13,587 bases of DNA from the NCBI GenBank assembly GCA_034437615.1, contig DAOTTW010000007.1:1-13587 (forward strand), given 5' to 3'. The notes under the pieces are model-generated. The model saw only the letters and a program-made list of their open reading frames with translations. It had not been told where the DNA came from and searched no databases. The translations under genes were made by a program, and so were the position numbers. Within the stretch, counting starts at the first letter, position 1, and every line of letters starts with the position of its first letter. The stretch is from DAOTTW01 sp034437615. GTDB taxonomy: Bacteria > Chloroflexota > Anaerolineae > Aggregatilineales > Phototrophicaceae. Below are positions 1 through 6,773 of this stretch, in pieces.

Positions 1-1066
1 CCCGTGCCGCCCGCCCCATCTGCATACGCTTCTCAGGATGGGTCAGCAAATCTATCACACCTTCGGCCAGCGCTTGCGGGTTACGCGGAGGCACCAGATA
101 ACCCGTTTCGCCCTCCCGCACAGTCTCGCTTGGGCCGCCCCGGTTCGTGCTGACGACAGGCGTGCCGCAAGCCATCGCCTCCAAGTTGGCTTTGCCATAG
201 CTCTCAAAATCTGAGGCGCACACGACCACATCCGACGCCGCCATCAGGCGCTCTACATCATCACGGAAGCCGATATAACGCAGGTTGTCACGCAATAACG
301 GGTCGTTTTCATGTGCGGATAGCACGCGCTGTTTATAAGCTGAATCTGCTGCCACGCCGAACACATCCTCACCCGCAACCACAAAACAGGCATTGATAGC
401 TGGCATCTGCTGCAAAATCAAACGTGCCACCTGCTGAAAAGTCTCGTGGCCTTTCACGCTCTGAAAACGCGCAACCATGCTCACTAGCGGCCTATCGGCA
501 GCGATGCCGAGTTCAGCGCGGATGGCGTGCGCGGCCTGTGCATCGGGCTGAAAGCGCGTTATGTCGATGCCGGAATAGACGACGGGCAGGCGCTGCGGCG
601 ACATAAACGGCGGCTGACCCAGGAAGCCATCGCGGATGGCCTGTGACCGCGCCACAGCAGGCAGTGCACGGAAAAACGCACGCTGCCAGAATTTCGGGCG
701 GAACCACCAACCATGACACGTCCACACCACAGGCACCCCGGCACGCCACGCCGCAGGTGCAATCAGGGGCAGCGTGTGGTAATTGCTGTGCACCACGTCA
801 ATCTGCTGTTTGCGAAGCAAATCTGTCATGCGCTGCACCACCGGGAAGCGCGCCCACAACGCCGGGATAAACCACGTAGATGCGCCCCGATACGGCAAAA
901 TATGCACAGGCCAGCCAGCAGCTTGCCAGCGCTCACCCAGAACACCCATACGCGGCAACAGCAGATGCGGTGTGTAGGTTTGTGGGTCCAGGTCATGCGC
1001 CAGCGTCAGCAGGTCGGTTTCACCGCCGCCTAGCCCCACATACCACGACGCAAACAGAATCCGCAT
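1..1066 (-). CDS. GT4-family glycosyltransferase, partial (C-terminus beyond left edge)
   Basis: Retaining glycosyltransferase of the GT-B fold, expected to transfer a sugar from a nucleotide-sugar donor to a cell-surface or lipid acceptor at the cytoplasmic face of the membrane. Translation from ATG at 1066 starts MRILFASWYVGLGGGETDLL, the usual N-terminal strand followed by a Gly-rich loop. The C-terminal domain starts near residue 225 with the family pattern VSMVARFQSVKGHE. The E-x7-E signature of GT4 enzymes is present as E288-SYGKANL-E296, followed by AMACGTPVV and then GGPSETV and ETGYLVPP, typical of the donor-nucleotide site. About 355 codons are visible and no stop is reached, so perhaps 20-40 residues are missing. 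The start lies 3 bases after the stop of the upstream permease gene, which suggests translational coupling. Family is clear; donor and acceptor cannot be told. Confidence 0.93.
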   Translation of the reverse strand, partial: MRILFASWYVGLGGGETDLLTLAHDLDPQTYTPHLLLPRMGVLGERWQAAGWPVHILPYRGASTWFIPALWARFPVVQRMTDLLRKQQIDVVHSNYHTLPLIAPAAWRAGVPVVWTCHGWWFRPKFWQRAFFRALPAVARSQAIRDGFLGQPPFMSPQRLPVVYSGIDITRFQPDAQAAHAIRAELGIAADRPLVSMVARFQSVKGHETFQQVARLILQQMPAINACFVVAGEDVFGVAADSAYKQRVLSAHENDPLLRDNLRYIGFRDDVERLMAASDVVVCASDFESYGKANLEAMACGTPVVSTNRGGPSETVREGETGYLVPPRNPQALAEGVIDLLTHPEKRMQMGRAAR

Positions 1067-1069
1067 GGC

Positions 1070-1984
1070 CTAACCCATCAGCAGGATGCCGACGAACGAC
1101 ACCAGCGCCCAGCGTGCTTTGTGCAGCAAATTAGCGCGGCTGGTATCCTCTGCGAAGATTTGCGGCAACCACAGCGTCAGCAGCACGCCACCCAGCACAC
1201 CGAAGAAGATTTGTGTATTGCCAATGACGCTGACCAGCGCCACCGGACCCAGCGCAATCGCACCATACAGCACGAATTGCCGCACGAGGAAAACGGCTTC
1301 GATCAGCGCTGCCGCCCCCATTGCCGTCCAATCCGGCAGCGGTTGATGGGCACGAAAGGCTTTGCGCACAGGTGCAGCGACCAGATACAGCACAACGCCA
1401 CCCAGCGCATAACCCAGCGCCCCTTGTGCCACCGAAATCGCCAGCGTGCCCAGGTCCGTCACGAAGCGGTCCAGCACACTATCCGCCAGCACGCTGCTAA
1501 ACCCCCAGAAGCACACGGCAATCACCATCAGCCAGAACGAACGCGATAACTTTTGCGGCACGCCACTGGCACCTTGCGCCGTAACCGCCACACTCGCCAG
1601 TAAAATCAGCGCGAAGCCGAGCAACTGCTGCACGCTGATCTGTTCGCTGAGGAAAACGACGCTCAGCAGCAGCACCACCAGCGATTGCATGGGCACCAGC
1701 ACGATAATGCGGCTGGCTTCTTCGCGGGCGATAGCCTGAAAGTAAAACACATTGCCCCAGACGATGGTCGCGCCGGATAGCATCAGGATCAGCATATCGG
1801 CTAACGGCCACAGCACGAAGCCCGCCAGCGCCCACACCGCCAGGCCATAGAACACGTTGACGATAGACATGTACGTCAGCACGGCCAACGGCTGCGATAG
1901 CCGACTTGACACCATAAGTTTATCGCCAAAGTGCACGAATATCATCAGCATAGGCGAGAGGATTGCTAACGGTAGCCAGGTCAT
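1070..1984 (-). CDS. EamA/DMT-family permease, about 10 membrane helices
   Basis: Predicted inner-membrane transporter of the drug/metabolite superfamily, 304 residues. The protein is almost entirely hydrophobic and can be divided into about ten helices in two halves. The first half ends with an EamA-like stretch around residues 81-122 (YFQAIAREEASRIIVLVPMQ, then SVVFLSEQISVQQLLG), matching the end of an EamA repeat. The open frame extends upstream to 2143, but ATG 1984 is preferred: it gives normal family length, starts right at helix 1, avoids overlapping the esterase gene, and has AAGGA about 13 bases upstream. It sits 25 bases after the esterase stop and 3 bases before the glycosyltransferase start, so the three are probably co-transcribed. 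A DMT protein next to a GT4 enzyme might export or flip a sugar-linked lipid, but that is speculation; substrate unknown. Confidence 0.85.
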   Translation of the reverse strand: MTWLPLAILSPMLMIFVHFGDKLMVSSRLSQPLAVLTYMSIVNVFYGLAVWALAGFVLWPLADMLILMLSGATIVWGNVFYFQAIAREEASRIIVLVPMQSLVVLLLSVVFLSEQISVQQLLGFALILLASVAVTAQGASGVPQKLSRSFWLMVIAVCFWGFSSVLADSVLDRFVTDLGTLAISVAQGALGYALGGVVLYLVAAPVRKAFRAHQPLPDWTAMGAAALIEAVFLVRQFVLYGAIALGPVALVSVIGNTQIFFGVLGGVLLTLWLPQIFAEDTSRANLLHKARWALVSFVGILLMG

Positions 1985-2009
1985 AAAGGTGATGTTGTCC
2001 TTGCAAATG

Positions 2010-3011
2010 CTATGGGCTTGGTTCGGCGCAGGATGGTAACGCGCTGTACGTCTCCGGCCAATTCTGCCCATAAAACGCCAGATATTCAGAGACGTGTGTG
2101 GCCCAGTAATCGTTGTTGTGCTCACCCACTGGGTGGACTTCATAGGTGTGGCTGATGCCGCGCCCGCTCAGGCGGCTGCTGAAAAGCTGCTGGCTCGGCC
2201 CGGACGAATCGGAGATGCCGTTATCCAGGTACATGCGCAGGTTCGCATCTTGCAAGAACGTGCTGTTCAGCGCCAAATCTAATGGGCTAAACGCGGGCGG
2301 TATCTCGTCCACGTTATTCGGGAAAAACGCGCTGTGCCCGCCGACACTAGCAAACACATCCGGGTGGCGCATGGCGATGCTGAACGCCCAGAAGCCCCCG
2401 CGTGAAATGCCACCGATAGCGCGGGTCTCGCGAGTGTTGAGCGTGCAGAAGCGGCGTTCGATGCGTGGCAGCAGTTCATCCAGCATCAGCGTCTCATAAG
2501 AGCGGTCCGGCGGGAAGCTATTACGCTGGCCGATGCGCCCCAGCGCAGGCGCGACGATCATCATCGGCGGCAATACACCCAGGCGGATGCCCTGGTCCAA
2601 CGCATCATACAGGCCGATGTCCTCCCATTGTGTTTCATCCGTGCCCAGGCCATGCAGCAGATATACCACAGGGTAACGCCGCTGTGATAGTGAATAGCAG
2701 GGCGGCACGTACACGCGCACCGTTAGCGTTTCGTTGGCGCTCTCGCTGTCGTGCTCGATGTTAAACAGTTGGCCGCCTGTTTCATCACACGGGAAAGGCG
2801 TCGGTGTGGCGGTAAAATCCGGTGTGACTGATGGAATCGGCGTCCGCGTCTGTGTGGCTGACGGCGCGACGGTGGGCAGGCTGACCTGTGGCGCTTCGGT
2901 GATGACAACGCTGACGGGCGTCGGGCTATAAGCCAACGGCTCGCAGGCCAACAGCAACAGCGATAAGCCCCCGAATAAGTAAATAAGCGATACAGCGTAT
3001 AAACGTCTCAT
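2010..3011 (-). CDS. Secreted lipoprotein esterase (PF00756-like, feruloyl-esterase/antigen-85 fold)
   Basis: Predicted serine esterase of the alpha/beta-hydrolase fold, anchored outside the membrane as a lipoprotein, 333 residues. Residues 1-23 are a type II signal peptide: RR at 2-3, a hydrophobic core, then lipobox LLAC with Cys23 as lipidation site. Residues about 30-75 are a Thr/Pro/Ser-rich linker. The catalytic part starts near residue 82. It shows YPVVYLLHGLGTDETQWED (oxyanion-hole region, 113-131), the nucleophile elbow G201-I-S203-R-G205, a likely acid at Asp268 (or Asp263) and the catalytic His298 in GEHNNDYW. A complete triad suggests an active enzyme. Possible substrates are acyl or feruloyl esters on polysaccharide or xenobiotics; the sequence does not decide. 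First gene of a minus-strand operon with a permease and a glycosyltransferase. ATG 3011 is chosen because it opens the signal peptide; its ribosome site is weak. Confidence 0.9.
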   Translation of the reverse strand: MRRLYAVSLIYLFGGLSLLLLACEPLAYSPTPVSVVITEAPQVSLPTVAPSATQTRTPIPSVTPDFTATPTPFPCDETGGQLFNIEHDSESANETLTVRVYVPPCYSLSQRRYPVVYLLHGLGTDETQWEDIGLYDALDQGIRLGVLPPMMIVAPALGRIGQRNSFPPDRSYETLMLDELLPRIERRFCTLNTRETRAIGGISRGGFWAFSIAMRHPDVFASVGGHSAFFPNNVDEIPPAFSPLDLALNSTFLQDANLRMYLDNGISDSSGPSQQLFSSRLSGRGISHTYEVHPVGEHNNDYWATHVSEYLAFYGQNWPETYSALPSCAEPSP

Positions 3012-3055
3012 CTGGATTTAGACCCGCATCCGGCATATGGTCGATACCGCGCCGC

Positions 3056-3061
3056 ATTATA
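3056..3061 (-). promoter_or_regulatory. Candidate -10 box for the esterase operon
   Basis: A perfect TATAAT reads on the minus strand about 45 bases before the esterase ATG, predicting a leader of roughly 35-40 bases. The hexamer 17 bases further upstream (TTCTTG) is a poor -35 and lies inside the left end of the repeat element that starts at 3066. Position and perfect -10 are the only support. Confidence 0.35.
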
Positions 3062-3065
3062 CCTC

Positions 3066-3241
3066 ACAGGTAGCACCACAAGAAAACGTGGACGGTGAAA
3101 ATCGGTAGTCGTTAGGTGGCTGACGCCACCCCGGACGCCAAGAATGGCGTCCCTACGGTTCACGTTGGTCATGTAGGGACGCAGCTTGCTGCGTCCGCCG
3201 CGAAAAAACACGCGACCACGCTATTGTGTGGCGCTACCTGT
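3066..3241. repeat. MITE-like palindromic element with terminal inverted repeats and three internal hairpins
   Basis: This fills most of the 328-base gene-free stretch 3012-3339. The left end (3066-3091, beginning ACAGGTAGCACCACA) and the reverse complement of the right end (3216-3241, beginning ACAGGTAGCGCCACA) match at about 20 of 26 positions, including the outer nine bases. Inside are three perfect hairpins: 3115-3130 (6-base stem, loop TGAC), 3133-3152 (8-base stem GGACGCCA, loop AGAA) and 3177-3196 (stem GGACGCAGC, central TT). CGTCCCTAC (3148-3156) and GTAGGGACG (3173-3181) also pair across a 16-base spacer. The flanks are acctc on the left and acccc on the right, at best a decayed 5-base target duplication. 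No coding frame fits it. It looks like a non-autonomous mobile or REP-type element; relatives occur at 3962-4070 and elsewhere in the window. Confidence 0.7.
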
Positions 3242-3325
3242 ACCCCACACATCCCCCCAGAAAATCAGGGATTTTTCTAATCTGAACCGTGCTAAACTGC
3301 TCCATAGGACGACAACAAGCAAATC

Positions 3326-3330
3326 AGGAG
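3326..3330 (+). promoter_or_regulatory. Ribosome binding site of the TPR-membrane gene
   Basis: AGGAG lies 9 bases before ATG 3340. It is among the clearest Shine-Dalgarno sites in the window and decides the start over the in-frame ATGs at 3355 and 3391. Confidence 0.7.
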
Positions 3331-3339
3331 TAAGCACCC

Positions 3340-3954
3340 ATGCAAGCCGCCTCCATGCGGGACAGTAACGATCGCCATAACCTGAATACCATGAACAACG
3401 TCGAATTGCTGGAATACGCCGCCGGTTTGCTGGATGCAGGCCAACGCCGTGACGCTCGCGAATACGTACAGCAGGCCATCCGCAACGATGCGCGTGATTA
3501 TGACGCATGGTGGGCATTGGCGCAGGTCAGCAGTAACGAAACCGAACGCTTACAGGCTGTGCGCAATGTGCTACGCCTGCGCCCGGATCATCCTTACGCC
3601 GCCGAAGCGCTCGCGGCGCTACAGGACGGCAGCCAGGTAAACCGCACGTACAATCCGCAGGGTAAGCAGCACTCAAACGCGGGTCAGGTGCAGGTGCCGC
3701 ATGGCGCATTTGCGCCCCGTCACGCCGATTATAAAGATTACCTGCCGTCGGCCATCCTGACGTTTCTGGCGTATTGGGTTTTTTGGTTTGCGGGCCTCTT
3801 CCTGAATATCTACTTTTTGCGGGATGCCGACAAAATGGCAGGCGTTGGTATCGAAACCGAGAACGTCGGCTGTTTGCGTGCGCTGCTGATTGTGAATCTG
3901 ATTCCGTTCGCGCTGGGCGCTTTGCTGCTGCTCGGTCTATTAGCAGGGAATTAG
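3340..3954 (+). CDS. Hypothetical TPR-like protein with two C-terminal membrane helices
   Basis: Function not recognised; 204 residues. Residues about 20-95 are helical and look like two TPR-type units: a first with ELLEYAAGLLDAGQRRDA and a second with YDAWWALAQVSSNETERL followed by NVLRLRPDHPYAAEALAAL, which is the familiar Asp/His-Pro-x-Ala-x-x-Ala TPR ending. Residues 96-130 are a polar linker. Residues about 135-160 and 179-201 are strongly hydrophobic helices joined by a short polar loop (RDADKMAGVGIETEN), so the protein is a hairpin-anchored membrane protein with its TPR part probably in the cytoplasm. A role in protein-protein contact at the membrane is a guess. It stands alone between repeat elements on both sides and converges on the beta-propeller gene. 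Confidence 0.8.
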   Translation: MQAASMRDSNDRHNLNTMNNVELLEYAAGLLDAGQRRDAREYVQQAIRNDARDYDAWWALAQVSSNETERLQAVRNVLRLRPDHPYAAEALAALQDGSQVNRTYNPQGKQHSNAGQVQVPHGAFAPRHADYKDYLPSAILTFLAYWVFWFAGLFLNIYFLRDADKMAGVGIETENVGCLRALLIVNLIPFALGALLLLGLLAGN

Positions 3955-3961
3955 GCTGGTG

Positions 3962-4070
3962 CAGGTTGGTGGGTAGCACCACACAATAGCATGGTCGTGC
4001 GTTTTTTCTCAGCGGACGCGCCTCGGCGCGTCCCTGACACCCCGTAGGGACGCCGTCTTTGGCGTCCATC
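3962..4070 (+). repeat. Second long copy of the palindromic repeat, opposite orientation to 3066-3241
   Basis: From 3972 this copy reads GGTAGCACCACACAATAGC, then CGTGCGTTTTTTC. It matches the reverse complement of the right half of the 3066-3241 element (GGTAGCGCCACACAATAGC, then CGCGTGTTTTTTC) with few substitutions over about 48 bases. Two hairpins follow in the same order: 4014-4033 (perfect 9-base arms GGACGCGCC/GGCGCGTCC, central TC) and 4048-4067 (7-base stem GGACGCC, loop GTCTTT). The stem sequences differ from the first copy but still pair, as expected if the structure matters. No far terminal repeat is seen, so this copy may be truncated. It lies between two convergent genes. The T-run precedes the hairpin, so it is not a standard intrinsic terminator for the plus strand. 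Confidence 0.65.
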
Positions 4071-4139
4071 GAAATATCTACCCTTGAAAACTCGAAAACC
4101 ATTGGCACGCACCTACGCAGATTTACCCCGCAAAACACG

Positions 4140-5246
4140 CTAGCCGCTGAATTCCAGCACATCCAGCGCGAAGGGGGTGCGCGGCGGCACGTAAAAATTA
4201 AATAGCAGTACGTTCACGGGCAGCAACCAGCGCTGATCCCAATTGCTGACGTACAGCCGATCACGTCCCGCGTCATAGGCTAAATCACTGCTACTGCGGA
4301 AACCCTGCGCCAGATATTGCAACTGCCCGTTACTGGCTTCAGCGTCGTTATCGCTATCAGCCGCATCACCCACCTGCAAACGCGCCACACGGTTACGCGC
4401 CAGCGCTGTGACGTAAATCGTGCCATCGGGTGCGACGGTCAGGCCATCAAAGCCGGGCAGCGGGTCGTCGCCCGTGTGCTGATAGAGCGTCTGTGTGGCG
4501 GCTTGTGTGTCCTCCGTTGCGACGGGCACCGCATAAATCAGATTCACCAGTGGGTCGGTGATAAGCATGGCTGCTCGCGTAGGATCGTAGGCGATGCCTG
4601 TCGGCGCGTATTGGTCTGCAACCGCCAAATTAGGCGTTTCCCACCAGATAACACCGTTATGGCCGTTGCTATCGTAGCGCCACACGCGGTCCGGGCCGCG
4701 ATCTGTGATATACAGCTTACCGTTGGCATCCGCAGCGATGTCATCGGGCAGCACCAGGCCCGCATCACCAGAGGGGTCAAAATCGCGCAGGCGTTCCAAT
4801 TGGCCGAAACCGTCATCGCTGATGCGCCACAAGATCGCCCCTTCAGCGCTCAGCGGCTCGATACGATCCAGCACATACAACGCGCCGTTCGCCAGCGTTA
4901 AACCACTGACAGAGCCGATGTTTTCCAGTGTATCCGGCACGGCTTGCACGTCGCCAGCGGGCGTGATGCGCCAGATCGTACCATCCGCATAACTGCCCGT
5001 GTACAGCGTGCCATCTGCGCTGATTGCCAGCGCCGCCGGGTAAGCGGCTTCACCGGGTAGGACCGCAAATTCACGCACACTGACATGCTGCACGTCTGCT
5101 AAAACGCTGGCCTCGGTGCGTGTGCGTAGGCTTTGCACGGCCAGGTAAAGCGTCAGGCCGACGAACAGCGCGATAATCAGCGCTAGAATAGCGAAGAAAA
5201 TCAGCCGACGTTGCCAGACAGGTAAAGCTTGTAACATTCTCGACAT
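4140..5246 (-). CDS. Membrane-anchored beta-propeller (NHL/SMP-30-like) protein
   Basis: Hypothetical extracytoplasmic beta-propeller, 368 residues. Residues 14-38 form one uncleaved signal anchor (after WQRR), so the bulk should face outward. From about residue 60 on there are at least six propeller strands with the recurring pattern 'D/N-G-x-L/I-Y-v-t-D-x-x-x-x-x-I/V-x-R': residues 73-94, 116-129, 169-191, 217-240, 269-290 and 331-346. Examples are SADGTLYTGSYADGTIWRI, NGKLYITDRGPDRVWRY and PDGTIYVTALARNRVARL. Such proteins range from sugar-lactonases to non-enzymatic scaffolds. I do not see a convincing full set of metal ligands, so no reaction is assigned. The start at 5246 is backed by GGAG 10 bases upstream; ATG 5237 is an alternative. 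Monocistronic by position: convergent with the gene to its left, divergent from the MFS gene. Confidence 0.85.
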   Translation of the reverse strand: MSRMLQALPVWQRRLIFFAILALIIALFVGLTLYLAVQSLRTRTEASVLADVQHVSVREFAVLPGEAAYPAALAISADGTLYTGSYADGTIWRITPAGDVQAVPDTLENIGSVSGLTLANGALYVLDRIEPLSAEGAILWRISDDGFGQLERLRDFDPSGDAGLVLPDDIAADANGKLYITDRGPDRVWRYDSNGHNGVIWWETPNLAVADQYAPTGIAYDPTRAAMLITDPLVNLIYAVPVATEDTQAATQTLYQHTGDDPLPGFDGLTVAPDGTIYVTALARNRVARLQVGDAADSDNDAEASNGQLQYLAQGFRSSSDLAYDAGRDRLYVSNWDQRWLLPVNVLLFNFYVPPRTPFALDVLEFSG

Positions 5247-5281
5247 GGGTTCAGGACTCCGTTAAAACTCGTCTCGTATGA

Positions 5282-5287
5282 ATTGTA
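5282..5287 (-). promoter_or_regulatory. Candidate extended -10 box for the beta-propeller gene
   Basis: TACAAT preceded by TGC on the minus strand gives an extended -10 (TG-n-TACAAT) about 35 bases before the ATG at 5246, predicting a short leader of roughly 30 bases. No good -35 is seen; the region where it would fall is the end of the repeat at 5303-5340. Confidence 0.35.
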
Positions 5288-5302
5288 GCAAGCGTGTGTT
5301 AG

Positions 5303-5340
5303 GGTAGCACCACAGGAAAACGTGAACGCTGAGAATCGGT
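5303..5340 (+). repeat. Copy of the left end of the palindromic repeat
   Basis: These 38 bases match 3069-3106 at 34 positions with no gaps (shared GGTAGCACCACA, then GAAAACGTG and ATCGGT). The internal hairpins of the larger element are absent, so this is a solo end or a remnant. Both this copy and the one at 3069 begin 57-58 bases upstream of the start codon of a minus-strand gene. Confidence 0.65.
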
Positions 5341-5362
5341 GATGGTTTGCATCTTCACCGAT
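5335..5362. promoter_or_regulatory. Perfect dyad upstream of the MFS gene, possible operator
   Basis: ATCGGTGA (5335-5342) and TCACCGAT (5355-5362) form a perfect 8-base inverted repeat with 12 bases between, so half-site centres are two helical turns apart. It ends two bases before a TATAAT at 5365-5370. This could be a repressor site for the MFS gene or a hairpin of the repeat whose end overlaps it. No regulator gene is adjacent. Confidence 0.35.
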
Positions 5363-5364
5363 CT

Positions 5365-5370
5365 TATAAT
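5365..5370 (+). promoter_or_regulatory. Candidate -10 box for the MFS transporter gene
   Basis: A perfect TATAAT on the plus strand inside the divergent gap. There is no convincing -35 at 16-18 bases, and the resulting leader would be long, about 120 bases before ATG 5498. The dyad at 5335-5362 covers the expected -35 region. Confidence 0.3.
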
Positions 5371-5497
5371 ATCTTGATTCTATAGCCCATGCCGAGATTT
5401 CTAAGTGTGACATCATAGTGCAAGCAAATACCCGCATAGACCTGTCGCACCAACAAAACCCAAAGAAAGAACCCGAAACAGAAAGAACTTAAGAGCC

Positions 5498-6685
5498 ATG
5501 TCTGAGATCGACAGCGCAACCAAGCAACAAAACCCGCCCATGCAAACGCTCCACATCATCGCCCTGGGGATGTCGCTGGTCGCTATTAGCTATGGCCTGG
5601 GACGCTATACCTTCGGGCTGTTCGTGCCAGAAATTCGCGCCGAACTTGGCATCGGCACAGCGGTTATCGGCACGGTATCTAGCATCAGCCACATCGGTTA
5701 CATCGTCGCCACCATACTGTGTATGCGCTTGATTAAAGGGCAATCGCCACGCAGGTTGATCTTGTTCGGCGGCCTGTGCGCCGCATCTGGTTTGCTCATG
5801 CTGGCACTGGCAGCTAACGTCTGGGGGCTGGCCGTTGGCGTCTTTGTCGCCAGCATGAGTGCGGGCTTGATCTGGACGGCGATGCCAGATGCGGTCCGCC
5901 AGTTACAGCCCGACGACCGCCATGCTACCGTATTGGCCTGGACGAACGCAGGCACAGGCTTCGGTGTGCTGCTTGCGGCCCCTATTGCCCTGCTGATTGT
6001 TGATTGGCGCATCGCCTATGGCGTGTATGTGCTGCTGGCCCTGTTTGCGACGTTGTGGTGTGTGCTGACAATGCCGCACCTGCGCCCTGATAGCGACACG
6101 CATGTAGAGCGCTTACGGCTGACGTGGTTTATCGGACCGCGCTCGCGCCCCCTGCTCGGCATCGCGCTGGCGGTTGGCCTGATCGGTGGAGTGTACTGGA
6201 CGTTTGCCGTTGACCTCATCAACACAGCAGGCATAACGCAACCCTGGGTTGGGCGCATGGTCTGGTTCGCCAGCGGTGCAGCAGGTGTGCCGGCGTTGTT
6301 CGTCTCGCGGGCTATTCACAGTGTCGGCTTGCGCCGCGTCATCCCGGTGATTGTCGGGGTGTTGGGGCTGGCGATGGGCCTGTTGGCGCTGTTCCCGACG
6401 CAGGTGGGCTTTATCCTGCTATCGGCGGCGTGCTTCGGCCTGAGCTTTGTCAGCATGGCGGGCTTGCTTTCTATTTGGAGCGTGCGGGTTTTCAGCGAAC
6501 GCCCATCCGCTGGCCTGGGGGCGGCACTCATCTTGATTGCAGTCGGACAGGTCATCGGCCCTGTCCTTGCTGGCTCGTTGGCAGAATTCATCGGCTTGGT
6601 GCCGATCTTCTTCGGTGGGATGCTGCTTGCATTTGCCAGCAACGTCTTCCGTCCGCCCCCACATGAAGACATCGAGCATACGTAG
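5498..6685 (+). CDS. Major facilitator superfamily (MFS) transporter
   Basis: Predicted 12-helix inner-membrane secondary transporter, 395 residues, within the usual 380-450. Helix 1 (about residues 16-36) ends in YGLGRYTFGLFVPEI, resembling the YbfB/YjiJ and CynX-like MFS branches. The loop between helices 2 and 3 is CMRLIKGQSPRRLIL, a degenerate MFS signature A lacking the usual Asp. A central cytoplasmic loop (about residues 188-210) separates two six-helix halves, and the protein ends in a short charged tail (PPPHEDIEHT). The start at 5498 has only a weak AAGAG; ATG 5540 (residue 15) would remove a polar N-terminal tail and is possible. Substrate unknown. Transcribed alone, divergently from the beta-propeller gene, with palindromic repeats on both sides. 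Confidence 0.88.
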   Translation: MSEIDSATKQQNPPMQTLHIIALGMSLVAISYGLGRYTFGLFVPEIRAELGIGTAVIGTVSSISHIGYIVATILCMRLIKGQSPRRLILFGGLCAASGLLMLALAANVWGLAVGVFVASMSAGLIWTAMPDAVRQLQPDDRHATVLAWTNAGTGFGVLLAAPIALLIVDWRIAYGVYVLLALFATLWCVLTMPHLRPDSDTHVERLRLTWFIGPRSRPLLGIALAVGLIGGVYWTFAVDLINTAGITQPWVGRMVWFASGAAGVPALFVSRAIHSVGLRRVIPVIVGVLGLAMGLLALFPTQVGFILLSAACFGLSFVSMAGLLSIWSVRVFSERPSAGLGAALILIAVGQVIGPVLAGSLAEFIGLVPIFFGGMLLAFASNVFRPPPHEDIEHT

Positions 6686-6689
6686 AGTA

Positions 6690-6773
6690 CAGGTTGGTGC
6701 AAATACTGTGGCAGTTTGCGGAAGCACAGAGGCGCGTCCCTACGCATATAAAGTTGTGAACCGTAGGGACACC
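6690..6773 (+). repeat. Diverged copy of the palindromic repeat after the MFS gene
   Basis: Begins CAGGTTGGTG, the same ten bases that begin the copy at 3962. It has a bulged hairpin at 6699-6719 (GCAAA/TTTGC with inner CTG/CAG), then GCGTCCCTAC, a spacer and GTGAACCGTAGGGAC, closely matching the core of the 3066-3241 element read on its minus strand. GTCCCTAC (6736-6743) and GTAGGGAC (6763-6770) can pair. It starts five bases after the MFS stop, so it might act as a transcript 3' end, but no T-run follows. Confidence 0.5.

Noticed and set aside
3061..3246. Target-site duplication acctc/acccc around the MITE-like element
   Set aside because: Only four of five bases match in C-rich sequence; not enough to call a duplication as a feature.
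4000..4034. GC-rich hairpin 4014-4033 near a T6 run as intrinsic terminator between convergent genes
   Set aside because: On the plus strand the T-run comes before the hairpin, and on the minus strand the hairpin is followed by A, not T. The hairpin is better explained as part of the repeat.
3527..4162. Antisense open frame of 211 codons opposite the TPR-membrane gene and repeat
   Set aside because: No recognisable domain, runs through the palindromic repeat, and lies opposite a gene with a clear ribosome site and membrane helices.
4317..4901. Plus-strand open frame of 194 codons opposite the beta-propeller gene
   Set aside because: No domain or ribosome site; the opposite strand shows regular propeller repeats.
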